Assembly (NCBI GenBank): GCA_021414085.1
Contig: JAIOPC010000011.1
Location: 1 to 64,000, forward strand
Origin: Actinomycetes bacterium
GTDB lineage: Bacteria; Actinomycetota; Acidimicrobiia; Acidimicrobiales; Ilumatobacteraceae
Length of the DNA: 64,000 bases
Direction of reading: 5' to 3'
The notes under the pieces were generated by a model, which was given only the letters and a program-made list of their open reading frames with translations, had not been told where the DNA came from and ran no database searches. This document shows positions 24,604-33,662 of the stretch, in pieces (within the stretch, counting starts at the first letter, position 1; each line of letters opens with the position of its first letter). A program made the translations under genes and the position numbers.

Positions 24604-25050
24604 ATGACTACCTACAGTCCAAAAGCCAGCGAAATCACGCGTGCATGGCATGTGATCGACGCCGACAACCTGGTGCTCGGCCGACTCTGCACCGAAGTTG
24701 CTCGCCTGCTGCGTGGCAAGCACAAGCCGATCTTCGCCCCGCACATGGATACCGGCGATCACGTGGTCATCATCAATGCCAGCAAGGTTGTGCTCACCAA
24801 GGGCAAGGCCGCCTCCAAGGGTGTGCACCGCTATAGCGGTTACCCGGGCGGCCTGAAGACCGAGATGTACTCCAACTTGCTCGAGCGCGATGCAGCCGAA
24901 GCCATTCGGCGCAGCGTCCGTGGCATGTTGCCGCACGGCCCACTCGGCCGCCAGCAGATCAAGAAGTTGAAGGTGTACGCGGGGCCAGAGCATCCGCACA
25001 GCGCCCAGAATCCAGTCACCCTCACACTCGCAGCAGCCACGGCTCGCTGA
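24604..25050 (+). CDS. rplM: 50S ribosomal protein L13
   Basis: A 148-residue protein of normal length beginning [20 protein letters not shown], with [29 protein letters not shown] in segments and [15 protein letters not shown] near the end. L13 is an early 50S assembly protein and forms an operon with S9. ATG 24604 was chosen; the frame is open upstream, but that sequence is repeat-rich leader unlike L13. Confidence 0.97.
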   Translation: MTTYSPKASEITRAWHVIDADNLVLGRLCTEVARLLRGKHKPIFAPHMDTGDHVVIINASKVVLTKGKAASKGVHRYSGYPGGLKTEMYSNLLERDAAEAIRRSVRGMLPHGPLGRQQIKKLKVYAGPEHPHSAQNPVTLTLAAATAR

Positions 25051-25073
25051 TCGCCGGAAGGTAACAAACCAAC

Positions 25074-25469
25074 ATGGCCACCAAGCCGCTCACTCAGACC
25101 ACCGGTCGTCGCAAGGAAGCCGTCGCACGCGCTCGTCTGCGCCCGGGCAACGGCACGCACACCATCAACGGCAAGGCATTCGACGCGTACTTCACCACCG
25201 CCATGCAGCGCATGGTCGTCACCGAAGCACTCCGCGTCGCCAACGTCGAAGAGGCCTACGACGTCGATGCCACGATGCACGGCGGCGGAATCAGTGGCCA
25301 GTCCGGTGCTCTGCGCATGGCGATCGCTCGCGCACTTGTTGAGCTCGACCCCGAGACCCGTGCCCCGCTGAAGAAGGCTGGCCTGCTCACCCGCGACCCA
25401 CGTCGCAAGGAGAGCAAGAAGTACGGCTTGGTCAAGGCCCGCAAGGCCAAGCAATACACCAAGCGCTAA
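25074..25469 (+). CDS. rpsI: 30S ribosomal protein S9
   Basis: A 131-residue protein of normal length. It contains TTGRRKEAVARARLRPGNG, GGGISGQSGALRMAIARAL and the invariant C-terminus KARKAKQYTKR, whose last arginine contacts P-site tRNA. It follows rplM by 23 bp with GGAAGG before the ATG, and glmM follows by 13 bp. Confidence 0.97.
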   Translation: MATKPLTQTTGRRKEAVARARLRPGNGTHTINGKAFDAYFTTAMQRMVVTEALRVANVEEAYDVDATMHGGGISGQSGALRMAIARALVELDPETRAPLKKAGLLTRDPRRKESKKYGLVKARKAKQYTKR

Positions 25470-25482
25470 AACTCGCGCTGCG

Positions 25483-26832
25483 ATGACGCTGCGGTTCGGC
25501 ACCGATGGGGTGCGCGCCGAGGCGCTGACTGTTCTCACCACCGAGTACACGACGTCGTTGGCGCGCTCCGCCGCCACTGTTCTTGGTGGCACTGTCCAAC
25601 ACAACGACGCTCAAGACAACGCCGTGTGGCTGGTCGGTCGCGATACCCGCGAGTCGGGGCCAGCGCTGGAGGCCGCAGTTGTTGCTGGTCTGATCTCCGC
25701 TGGTGTTACTCCGCTGCTGTTGGGCGTGGTGCCGACGCCGGCGTTGGCGTGGATGTCGGCGCAGATGGATGTACCCGCCGTCATGATCACGGCGTCGCAC
25801 AATCCATGGCACGACAACGGACTGAAGATCTTCGCGGCCGGCGGCCTAAAGCTCACTGATGAAGTCGAACGGTCTATCGAAGCGGCGCTGCATGATGAAC
25901 TCCCGGTGTCAGCGTCAGCGTCAGCGTCACCGGTCGTGACGGCGACCACACATGACTGGCGCGAGGGCTACGTCGCGCACCTCGCCGGCATTGATGGCTC
26001 GCTGCACGGGCTGCGCGTGGTCCTCGACTGCGCCAACGGTGCGGCGTTCGAAGCTGCGCCGGCGGTGTTCCGCGCCGTAGGTGCCGACGTAGTGGTGATC
26101 CACGACCAACCGAATGGTCGCAACATCAACGACAGCTGTGGTGCGACCGACACAGCGTCGCTCGGGCGGGCGGTCGTTGAACACCGTGCTCACCTCGGGC
26201 TCGCGTTCGACGGTGACGGTGATCGCGTGATCGCTGTTGATCATCGCGGGAAGGTCATCGATGGCGATCGCATGATCGCGCTAGCCGCATTGCAGCTCCG
26301 CGATGAGGGTGCGTTGCACCACAACACCGTGGTCGTGACCGTGATGAGCAACCTCGGCTTTCACAAAGCGATGTCCGCGGCCAATGTTCAAGTCGTGACG
26401 ACGGCCGTGGGCGATCGCTACGTGTTGGAAGCACTTGCCGCCGGTGGCTTCAGCGTCGGCGGCGAACAAAGCGGGCACATCATTTACCGCGACCTCGCCA
26501 CCACCGGCGACGGTGTGCTGGCAGGTCTGCGCTTGGCGCAGTTCGTGCACGACAGCGGTCGCCCGCTCGCCGAGCTTGCCGACGAGGTGATGGCCACTTA
26601 CCCGCAGGTGTTGGTCAACGTGAAGGTGCGCAATCGACATCCCCAGGTTGCCGAGGAACTCGCCGCCGAGATTGCTGTCGCCGACGCTGGGTTGGGCGGC
26701 GAGGGCCGTGTGCTCGTACGTGCCAGCGGCACAGAGCCGCTGATTCGGGTGATGGTCGAGGCGAGTACGCAAGCCGCGGCGCAGCAGGTGGCCGATGGGT
26801 TGGCGGCAACGGTTCTGCGCCGGTTTGGCTGA
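25483..26832 (+). CDS. glmM: Phosphoglucosamine mutase
   Basis: A 449-residue enzyme of normal length that converts glucosamine-6-P to glucosamine-1-P for UDP-GlcNAc and peptidoglycan. It begins LRFGTDGVRAEA. The phosphorylated serine is Ser105 in TASHNP, the metal loop is FDGDGDR, and the substrate loop is GGEQSGH. The C-terminal phosphate site RASGTEPLIRVMVE is intact. It follows rpsI and precedes the GlmS-like gene, so the two amino-sugar steps are adjacent. A hexamer repeat (TCAGCG, about 25909-25929) encodes a short SASASAS stretch. Confidence 0.97.
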   Translation: MTLRFGTDGVRAEALTVLTTEYTTSLARSAATVLGGTVQHNDAQDNAVWLVGRDTRESGPALEAAVVAGLISAGVTPLLLGVVPTPALAWMSAQMDVPAVMITASHNPWHDNGLKIFAAGGLKLTDEVERSIEAALHDELPVSASASASPVVTATTHDWREGYVAHLAGIDGSLHGLRVVLDCANGAAFEAAPAVFRAVGADVVVIHDQPNGRNINDSCGATDTASLGRAVVEHRAHLGLAFDGDGDRVIAVDHRGKVIDGDRMIALAALQLRDEGALHHNTVVVTVMSNLGFHKAMSAANVQVVTTAVGDRYVLEALAAGGFSVGGEQSGHIIYRDLATTGDGVLAGLRLAQFVHDSGRPLAELADEVMATYPQVLVNVKVRNRHPQVAEELAAEIAVADAGLGGEGRVLVRASGTEPLIRVMVEASTQAAAQQVADGLAATVLRRFG

Positions 26833-26865
26833 CGGGCCTGACCGGCCCAGCCGCGAAACCGTCGG

Positions 26866-26871
26866 TAACCT
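26866..26871 (+). promoter_or_regulatory. Candidate -10 box for the GlmS-like gene
   Basis: TAACCT lies 9 nt before the ATG at 26881. No Shine-Dalgarno is visible between them, so a leaderless message is plausible. Confidence 0.35.
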
Positions 26872-26880
26872 ATTTGTCAT

Positions 26881-29800
26881 ATGTGTGGCATCGTCGCGAT
26901 CGTCTCCCGCCCCAGCACACGGCCCAGCCTCACCGCCGCCGAAGTAATCCAACAGCTTGACCGCGCTGTTGCTGCCCCCACGCTGACTGCGGCCGCGGCG
27001 ATTCTCGGCGAGCTCGACACGTTGCTGCACGGCGTGCCGGGAATGCTGACGCTCGTCGGTCGCCATGAACTTGTCGCCGGTATCGCTGGTCGGCTCGACC
27101 AACTCGATGGGCGCATCGCCGATCGCGAACGCGAGCTAGAGGCGGGAAACGGACTTTCGCCTGACGAGATCGAGCACATCAACGCTGAATTGCTGACGGC
27201 GCGCGACGCGGTTTGGGCGTTACGCAAGGATCGCCTGCTGACGGCCAAAGCTGTCGGCGACTTCGCCGGTCGCGATGCTGGGGAAGCCGCCGTCGCCGGT
27301 TACCTCGCGATCCAACAGGCGCTCTCGGCGATCGACCGTATGGAAGTGCGGGGTCGCGACAGCGCGGGCCTTCACGTACTGGTGTGGAACCACGGCCTCG
27401 ATCTCGCCGACCCGAGTGTCGCAGCCGTCATCGCGCATCGTTCAGCCGATCCGCTGTTCCAGGACGGCTCGGTGCGTGTGGCGGGCGAGTGCCTCGGCTT
27501 CGTCTACAAGGCGGCGGCGGAGATCGGTGAGCTCGGCGACAACGTGCGCGCGCTGCGATCGGCCGCTCAAGCCGACACGCTGCTGCGCCAGGCGCTTTCG
27601 CAACCGGCTGCCCGCGTGTCGGTGCTCGGTCACACACGCTGGGCGAGTGTCGGCATCATCAGCGAGCCCAATTGCCATCCGGTCAACAGCGAGCAGACCG
27701 AGCTCAGCGGTGCGCAACAGGCTCAGCTGCCCTACTCAGTCGCCGCGCTCAACGGCGACGTCGACAACCATGCCGATATCAAGGTGAACCACTCGCTGCA
27801 CATAGCTGGCCCGATCACGACCGACGCGAAAGTGATTCCGGCGGTGATGGCCCAGTACGCCGCGAACGGGACGACTCTGGTTGAGTCGTTTCGGCGCACG
27901 GTCGCCGAATTCGACGGCAGCGTTGCGATTGCGGCCGCCACTGCTGCGGCGCCGGATCAGGTGTTCCTTGCGTTACGTGGTAGCGGGCAAGCGTTGTATG
28001 TCGGCCTCGCTGACGACATGTTCATCGTGGCCAGCGAGCCCTATGGCGTGGTGGAAGAAACCACGCGCTACGTGCGGGTAGATGGTGAGACACCGTCGCC
28101 GTCGGGAAGTCGCGGCCAAGTGTTTCTGATCGATGGCGCACAGGCCGGCTCGTTGGCTGGCGTGCGTCGTATCGCTTACGACGGCAGCGAGCTGCCGATC
28201 GACGAGAGCGAGATCGTGATTGCCGATGTCACGACCCGCGACATCGATCGCGGCGATGCACCGCACTTCTTGTTGAAGGAACTCGGCGAGGCGCCGAACA
28301 GCTTCCGCAAGACGTTGCGCGGCAAGATCATTGATACAGCCGACGGGTTGCGCGCCGAGGTCGGCACGCACGCCTTGCCGCCCGCTATCGCGAAACGGTT
28401 GGCAAGCGGCCAGATCACGAAGGTCCGTGTCATCGGCCAAGGAACGGCGGCGGTGGCCGGGCGCAGCATGGCAGTGGTGCTCGACTCGCTCACCGAAGAC
28501 ACGTTCGACGTCGACGCAATCACCGCCACCGAGCTCTCCGGCTTTCACCTGCGGCTCGACATGAGCGACACGCTGATCGTGGCGGTAAGCCAGAGCGGCA
28601 CGACCACCGACACCAATCGCACCGTGGATCTCGCGCGTGGCCGCGGCGCTGCCGTGTTAGCCATCGTCAACCGGCGTAACAGTGATCTCACCGACAAGGC
28701 CGACGGCGTGATGTACACGAGCGACGGACGCGACGTTGAGATGAGCGTTGCGAGCACGAAGGCCTTCTACGCGCAGGTCGCAGCCGGGGTCTTGCTCGCC
28801 TGTGCAATCGCGGAGGCCAGCGGCCGTGGCGACGCTCAGCGCCGCAACGACATCTTGGCGTCGCTTCGCACGCTTCCCGATGCGATGGTGCAGGTGTTGG
28901 CAACACGGCCGGCGATCGGTGAAGCCGCCCGTCGGTTCGCGCCCTCGAAGCGTTACTGGGCGATTCTGGGTAACGGGCCCAACCACGTCGCCGCGCAAGA
29001 GGTGCGGATCAAGCTCAGCGAGCTTTGCTACAAGAGCATCGCCTGCGATGTCACCGAGGACAAGAAGCACATCGATCTCTCGTGTGAGCCGCTGATCTTG
29101 CTGTGCGCGGCCGGGTTGGTGGGCGGAACGGCGGACGATGTCGCGAAGGAAGTCGCCATCTACAAGGCGCACAAGGCGACACCTATTGTCATCGCTACGG
29201 AAGCCGATGAGCGCTTCGCCTCGGCGGCGGCGGTGTTAAATGTGCCCGCCGTCGATCCGGCACTTGCGTTTGTGTTGTCGGCGATGGTCGGGCATCTGTT
29301 CGGTTACGAGGCTGCGCTCGCCATCGATGCCTCTGCGCGACCCTTGCGCGAGGCCCGCGAGCTCATCGAGCATGCGCTGGCGGCCGACAGCGAAGGCGAT
29401 GCCGTCTTGCTCGCCGTGCAGCAGGGCATCGATGTCCACGCTGAGCGCTTCCTCGATGGGCTGCGCGCCGCGCAATACGACGGGCATCTCGAAGCTTCAA
29501 CCGCAGTGCGGCTGGTGGGCCTGCTCGGCGATCTGGCCAGCGATTCGCCGCTCGAGGCATATCAGCGTGCGACCGGCAAGATTGCGACCCCTGATGCGAT
29601 GGTCGACGATCTCACCGCCGCCTTGACGCGGGCGATCGACGAACTGACACGCCCAATCGATGCCATCAAGCACCAGGCCAAGACCGTCACGGTCGGTATC
29701 AGTCGCAACGACGAGGGAGTGCTCGACCGTGCGCTGGTGCAAGCGGTGTTGACGGCTGGTGCCGGTCGCGATCGACTCAGCTATCGCACGCTGAAGGTTC

Positions 29801-30276
29801 TCGCCGACCTCGATCCGGCCGTTGAGGCCGTAGTGGGGTACACCCGTTACGCGATTGAGGGCGACCCGGCGCACGAAGCAATTGTCGAGATCGTCGACCG
29901 CGGCGGCCTGTCGCGCGATGTGCCCAGCCGAGTCGAACGCAATCCGCAGCTGCGCGGTACAAAGCGACGGGTTGCGAGCGAGAAGGAAGTGCTGGTCGCC
30001 CGCGGCCGCAGCGACGGTCGCACAGTGATCTTTGTTCCGGAGGTCAAGGGTGGTACCTGTACCGGCTTGACGCTGTTGCACGTGCGCTTCCATGATCGTT
30101 TGCCGGCCTCGGCGATGCGCGGCGTGCTGCAGGGTTACGACCATCGCTACGACCGCCTGGTCGACTGGGTGTCGGAAACCGAGGGCAGCTTCCGCGACGA
30201 CTTGTTGGCGGACCTTTCGGTCGCTGATCTGTTGATCCTGCCGATCTCTGAAACTGCCGATCACTGGCGTTCGTGA
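26881..30276 (+). CDS. Oversized glutamine-fructose-6-phosphate aminotransferase-like protein
   Basis: A 1131-residue GlmS relative; ordinary GlmS has about 610. MCGIVAIVS supplies the N-terminal nucleophile Cys2. The RMEVRGRDSAGL motif, normally near residue 25-30, is at 153-164, so about 125 mostly helical residues are inserted. HTRWAS and EPNCHPVNS continue the glutaminase domain. Two SIS domains follow (VSQSGTTTDTNRTVDLA and EMSVASTKAF; then ILGNGPNHVAAQEVRIKLSEL). About 300 C-terminal residues (about 830-1131) match nothing I recognise. Its place after glmM supports GlcN-6-P synthesis. It may be the only GlmS of this organism; that cannot be checked here. Confidence 0.85.
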   Translation: MCGIVAIVSRPSTRPSLTAAEVIQQLDRAVAAPTLTAAAAILGELDTLLHGVPGMLTLVGRHELVAGIAGRLDQLDGRIADRERELEAGNGLSPDEIEHINAELLTARDAVWALRKDRLLTAKAVGDFAGRDAGEAAVAGYLAIQQALSAIDRMEVRGRDSAGLHVLVWNHGLDLADPSVAAVIAHRSADPLFQDGSVRVAGECLGFVYKAAAEIGELGDNVRALRSAAQADTLLRQALSQPAARVSVLGHTRWASVGIISEPNCHPVNSEQTELSGAQQAQLPYSVAALNGDVDNHADIKVNHSLHIAGPITTDAKVIPAVMAQYAANGTTLVESFRRTVAEFDGSVAIAAATAAAPDQVFLALRGSGQALYVGLADDMFIVASEPYGVVEETTRYVRVDGETPSPSGSRGQVFLIDGAQAGSLAGVRRIAYDGSELPIDESEIVIADVTTRDIDRGDAPHFLLKELGEAPNSFRKTLRGKIIDTADGLRAEVGTHALPPAIAKRLASGQITKVRVIGQGTAAVAGRSMAVVLDSLTEDTFDVDAITATELSGFHLRLDMSDTLIVAVSQSGTTTDTNRTVDLARGRGAAVLAIVNRRNSDLTDKADGVMYTSDGRDVEMSVASTKAFYAQVAAGVLLACAIAEASGRGDAQRRNDILASLRTLPDAMVQVLATRPAIGEAARRFAPSKRYWAILGNGPNHVAAQEVRIKLSELCYKSIACDVTEDKKHIDLSCEPLILLCAAGLVGGTADDVAKEVAIYKAHKATPIVIATEADERFASAAAVLNVPAVDPALAFVLSAMVGHLFGYEAALAIDASARPLREARELIEHALAADSEGDAVLLAVQQGIDVHAERFLDGLRAAQYDGHLEASTAVRLVGLLGDLASDSPLEAYQRATGKIATPDAMVDDLTAALTRAIDELTRPIDAIKHQAKTVTVGISRNDEGVLDRALVQAVLTAGAGRDRLSYRTLKVLADLDPAVEAVVGYTRYAIEGDPAHEAIVEIVDRGGLSRDVPSRVERNPQLRGTKRRVASEKEVLVARGRSDGRTVIFVPEVKGGTCTGLTLLHVRFHDRLPASAMRGVLQGYDHRYDRLVDWVSETEGSFRDDLLADLSVADLLILPISETADHWRS

Positions 30277-30288
30277 CTCGATGACTTC

Positions 30289-30663
30289 GTGGCGATGATT
30301 AAGGGCATCGGAGTCGACGCTGTCGACATCGAGCGCTTCCGAACTTCGCTGACGCGTACACCGTCGATGCGCGAACGGTTGTTCACCGCCGAGGAACTGG
30401 CGTATGTCGCGCCGAAGGCCGACCCAGTGCCCTCGCTGGCGGCCCGGTTCGCCGCCCGTGAGGCAGTGATGAAGGCGATGGGGCTCGGACTCGGGGCCTT
30501 TGGCTTTCACGATGTATGGGTCTCACGCGCCCTCTCGGGCGAACCCTCGTTGGTGGTGGGTGGTAAGGCACTGGAATTGGCGAAAGAGCGCGGCGTGAGT
30601 ACCTGGCACCTGAGCCTGACGCACACCGACCTCGTTGCGATTGCGTACGTCGTCGCCCACTGA
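30289..30663 (+). CDS. acpS: Holo-[acyl-carrier-protein] synthase
   Basis: A 124-residue protein of normal length that transfers 4'-phosphopantetheine from CoA to acyl carrier protein. IKGIGVDAVDIERF carries the first metal aspartate, ARFAAREAVMKAMG the conserved glutamate and lysine, and WHLSLTHTDLVAIAYV the C-terminal strand. GTG 30289 and ATG 30295 are both possible starts. It follows the GlmS-like gene by 12 bp. Confidence 0.93.
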   Translation: MAMIKGIGVDAVDIERFRTSLTRTPSMRERLFTAEELAYVAPKADPVPSLAARFAAREAVMKAMGLGLGAFGFHDVWVSRALSGEPSLVVGGKALELAKERGVSTWHLSLTHTDLVAIAYVVAH

Positions 30664-30672
30664 ATGCCTGCG

Positions 30673-30678
30673 TAGGCT
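30673..30678 (+). promoter_or_regulatory. Candidate -10 box for leaderless nnrDE
   Basis: TAGGCT lies 6 nt before the GTG at 30685, with no Shine-Dalgarno. The identical hexamer with the same or nearly the same spacing precedes the genes at 44126 and 53218. Confidence 0.45.
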
Positions 30679-30684
30679 CCATCT

Positions 30685-32052
30685 GTGTTGCCGATCGTTA
30701 CACCTGAGGAAATGCGGGCCATCGACGCGGCCGCGTCGGAGACGGAGCAGGTTCTCATCGGGCGAGCAGGCTCGGCAGTTGCGGGTACAGCAGTGCGGTT
30801 GCTGGGTGGCACTTACGGTCGCACGGTAAACGTCATCGTCGGCGGAGGAAACAACGGCGCCGATGGGCGTGTGGCGGGCGAACAGCTGCGGGCACTCGGC
30901 GTCAGGGTGCGCGACTTCGACATCGACAATTGCCCGCCGACACTGCCACCCGCCGACCTTGTGATCGATGCCGCGTTCGGCACCGGCTTTCGTGGAGTGT
31001 GGAAGGCACCCGACGTCGGCGGAGCGCCCGTGCTCGCCGTGGACATACCCAGCGGCGTCGACGCGCTGACCGGCGAAGTGGCAGGCCGGGTGTTGCACGC
31101 GGTTGCGACGATCACGTTCGGCGCTTACAAGCCTGGCCTGTTGCTACCACCCGGTAGGGGCTACACCGGCGAGGTACAGGTCGCAGACATCGGATTGGGT
31201 GGTGCGGCTGCCGCTACGGCGCGCGCGAACTTCGTGCAAGCCGCCGATGTCGCGGATTGGTTACCCCGCCGAGATACTGCGGCGCACAAGTGGCGCGCCG
31301 CAGTGCGTGTTGTCGCCGGCAGTCACACGATGTCGGGCGCGGCCACGTTGGTAGCGCTGGGCGCGATGCGCGCTGGCGCTGGAATGGTGCACCTCTCGTC
31401 GCCCGGCTCGTTGCTCGGCGGCCTGCCCACGGAGGTTGTGCAGCGCGAGTTGTCCGCTGAGGGGTGGAGCGGCGAAGTGCTGAACACGCTCGACCGATTC
31501 CACTCGTTGGTCATCGGTCCGGGACTCGGACGTGCCGACGACGTAACGACGCAGATTCGATTGGCCGTGCTCGGCGCACCGGTGCCACTAGTGCTCGACG
31601 GGGACGGGCTCTTCGCGATGGCCTGGAACGTGCAAGATGCTGCGGCGCTACTGCGACGGCGTGCAACACCGACGGTGCTGACACCGCACGATGGCGAGTA
31701 CGCGCTGCTCACCGGCGCCAAGCCTTGTTCCGACCGCTTCGACGCGGCGCGGCGGCTGGCCGCCGACTCCGGATGCATAGTGCTGCTGAAGGGGCCAACG
31801 ACGGTTGTTGCCGACCCCGCGGGTCGCGTGCTGGCGGTTGTCAGTGGCGATTCTCGGCTGGCGACGGCGGGTACCGGCGACGTGCTGGCTGGCATCATCG
31901 GCACCCTGCTCGCCGGTGGAATGGATGCGTTCCACGCGGCGGCGACCGGCGCGTGGTTGCACGGTGAGGCCGCAAACCGTGCGCCGGCGTTCGGAATGAT
32001 TGCGAGCGACGTCGCCGACCACCTGCCGGAAGTGTTGGCTGATCTGTCGTGA
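30685..32052 (+). CDS. nnr: Bifunctional NAD(P)H-hydrate repair enzyme (epimerase plus dehydratase)
   Basis: A 455-residue fusion of the two repair activities for hydrated NAD(P)H. The N-terminal YjeF_N epimerase domain (about 1-195) has VGGGNNGADGRVAGEQL and VDIPSGVDALTG. The C-terminal ADP/ATP-dependent dehydratase (about 205-455) has LTPHDGEYALL and the GTGDVLAGIIG anion-hole motif. It starts with GTG and overlaps alr by 4 bp. The order acpS-nnr-alr-tsaE matches what I recall of mycobacterial chromosomes. Confidence 0.94.
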   Translation: MLPIVTPEEMRAIDAAASETEQVLIGRAGSAVAGTAVRLLGGTYGRTVNVIVGGGNNGADGRVAGEQLRALGVRVRDFDIDNCPPTLPPADLVIDAAFGTGFRGVWKAPDVGGAPVLAVDIPSGVDALTGEVAGRVLHAVATITFGAYKPGLLLPPGRGYTGEVQVADIGLGGAAAATARANFVQAADVADWLPRRDTAAHKWRAAVRVVAGSHTMSGAATLVALGAMRAGAGMVHLSSPGSLLGGLPTEVVQRELSAEGWSGEVLNTLDRFHSLVIGPGLGRADDVTTQIRLAVLGAPVPLVLDGDGLFAMAWNVQDAAALLRRRATPTVLTPHDGEYALLTGAKPCSDRFDAARRLAADSGCIVLLKGPTTVVADPAGRVLAVVSGDSRLATAGTGDVLAGIIGTLLAGGMDAFHAAATGAWLHGEAANRAPAFGMIASDVADHLPEVLADLS

Positions 32053-33152
32053 ATCGTTGGGCGTGGATCGAGGTGTCAACTAGCGCGATCGAGAACAATG
32101 TGCGCGAGTTGGCGGCGCTCAGCGCTCCCTCTCCGGTGTGGGCGGTCGTCAAAGCCAACGGCTACGGCCATGGCGCGGTTGCATCCGCTCGGGCCGCGCT
32201 GGATGGTGGTGCACAGGGACTTTGTGTTGCGCTGGTGCAAGAAGGTGTCGAGCTGCGCGCGGCGGGCATCGAAGCGCCGATTCTTGTGCTCAGTGAGCAA
32301 CCCGCTGAGACCGTGGCAATCGCGATCGCGAATCGGCTGACGTCGACGGTGTACAGCGCGCAGGGTGTGGCGGCGTTCCTTGCCGCTGGTGGCAAGGCGC
32401 ACCCGGTGCACATGAAGGTCGATACGGGCATGCGACGCGTTGGCGTTGCCCCATCGGATGCCGTCGCACTTGCCGCCCTGATCGTTGACTCACCCGCGGT
32501 AGCGCTGGCTGGCGTGTTCACGCACCTCGCAGTCTCCGAAGAAATCGATAACGACTTCACGCGCGTCCAACTCGCACGATTGGACACCGTGTTGGCCGCG
32601 CTCGCGACGGCGGGCTATCACCCGCCCGTTGTGCACGCCGCTAACTCCGCGGCTGCGATCTTGCATCCGAGCGCGCGCCGCGACATCGTCCGCACCGGGA
32701 TTGCGATCTATGGCCTCGCTCCGAGCCCGAGCATTGCCCACCTGTGCACGTCATTGCGGCCTGCGTTGTCGTTGCGTGCGCGTGTTTCGTTCGTCAAGCA
32801 GGTCGCCGCCGGTGAGGGCATCTCGTATGGACTACGGCATGTGTTCCAACGCGACACCACGGTCGCAACCTTGCCGCTCGGCTACGCCGACGGTGTGCCC
32901 CGCAGATACGGCGCTGTGGGCGGCGAAGTGTTGTTGGGTGGGATGCGGCGACCAGTCGTTGGAGTCGTGACAATGGATCAGATGATGGTCGACTGCGGCG
33001 ACCAGTCCGTGTCGGTGGGCGACCACGCGGTTTTGATCGGTCGCCAGGGCGACGGCGAGATCACGGTCGCCGAGTGGGCGCAACGATTGGGCCTTATCGA
33101 GTACGAGGTCGTGTGCGGCTTGACACCTCGTCTCGAACGCCGATCGACGTGA
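32049..33152 (+). CDS. alr: Alanine racemase
   Basis: A 367-residue PLP enzyme of normal length that makes D-alanine for peptidoglycan. The PLP lysine is in VVKANGYGHGA (about residue 37). The second catalytic residue, a tyrosine, lies in GEGISYGLRHVF, and PLGYADGVPR and VTMDQMMVD are family motifs. GTG start overlapping nnr. This continues the envelope-precursor theme of glmM and the GlmS-like gene. Confidence 0.96.
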   Translation: MNRWAWIEVSTSAIENNVRELAALSAPSPVWAVVKANGYGHGAVASARAALDGGAQGLCVALVQEGVELRAAGIEAPILVLSEQPAETVAIAIANRLTSTVYSAQGVAAFLAAGGKAHPVHMKVDTGMRRVGVAPSDAVALAALIVDSPAVALAGVFTHLAVSEEIDNDFTRVQLARLDTVLAALATAGYHPPVVHAANSAAAILHPSARRDIVRTGIAIYGLAPSPSIAHLCTSLRPALSLRARVSFVKQVAAGEGISYGLRHVFQRDTTVATLPLGYADGVPRRYGAVGGEVLLGGMRRPVVGVVTMDQMMVDCGDQSVSVGDHAVLIGRQGDGEITVAEWAQRLGLIEYEVVCGLTPRLERRST

Positions 33153-33179
33153 CCGCAGCCATCTAGCATCGCGGCGGTC

Positions 33180-33662
33180 ATGCTGCACCTACGCGCCTCG
33201 TCGATCGACGACACCCATGCCATCGCGGCCTGCATCGCCGGCTTGGCGCGCACCGGTGACTTGATTGTTCTCGCTGGAGAAATGGGTGCCGGCAAGACTG
33301 CATTCGCACAAGGATTTGGTGCTGCGCTCGGTGTGGCAGAACCGATGACCTCGCCAACGTTCACGCTGGTGCATAGCTACGACTTGGGTCGCATCACGCT
33401 GCATCATGCCGACATCTATCGGCTGAGCACGCGCAACGAAGTCGACGATCTCGCGCTGAACGAGTTGTTGGAATCTGACGGCATCGTTCTGATGGAGTGG
33501 GGCGACGTGGTGGCGCAATCGTTGGGCGAGCACTTGCTCGTGCGGCTGGAACCCGGCGAAGACGATGCGACTCGCAGATTGACTGTCAGCGGAAACGGCA
33601 AGGTTTGGGCAGGCCGTTGGGAGCGGCTCGAGGCCGCCCTCGCCAAGTTTGTGACCGACTAG
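33180..33662 (+). CDS. tsaE: tRNA t6A biosynthesis ATPase TsaE
   Basis: A 160-residue P-loop protein. Walker A is GEMGAGKTAFAQGFGAALG (about residue 38), and SPTFTLVHSYDLGR and HADIYRL follow, with VLMEWGD near the end. TsaE drives the TsaBD complex in making N6-threonylcarbamoyladenosine on tRNA. Its 3' end overlaps the convergent lipoprotein gene by 4 bp. TAGCAT lies about 10 nt before the ATG. Confidence 0.94.
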   Translation: MLHLRASSIDDTHAIAACIAGLARTGDLIVLAGEMGAGKTAFAQGFGAALGVAEPMTSPTFTLVHSYDLGRITLHHADIYRLSTRNEVDDLALNELLESDGIVLMEWGDVVAQSLGEHLLVRLEPGEDDATRRLTVSGNGKVWAGRWERLEAALAKFVTD

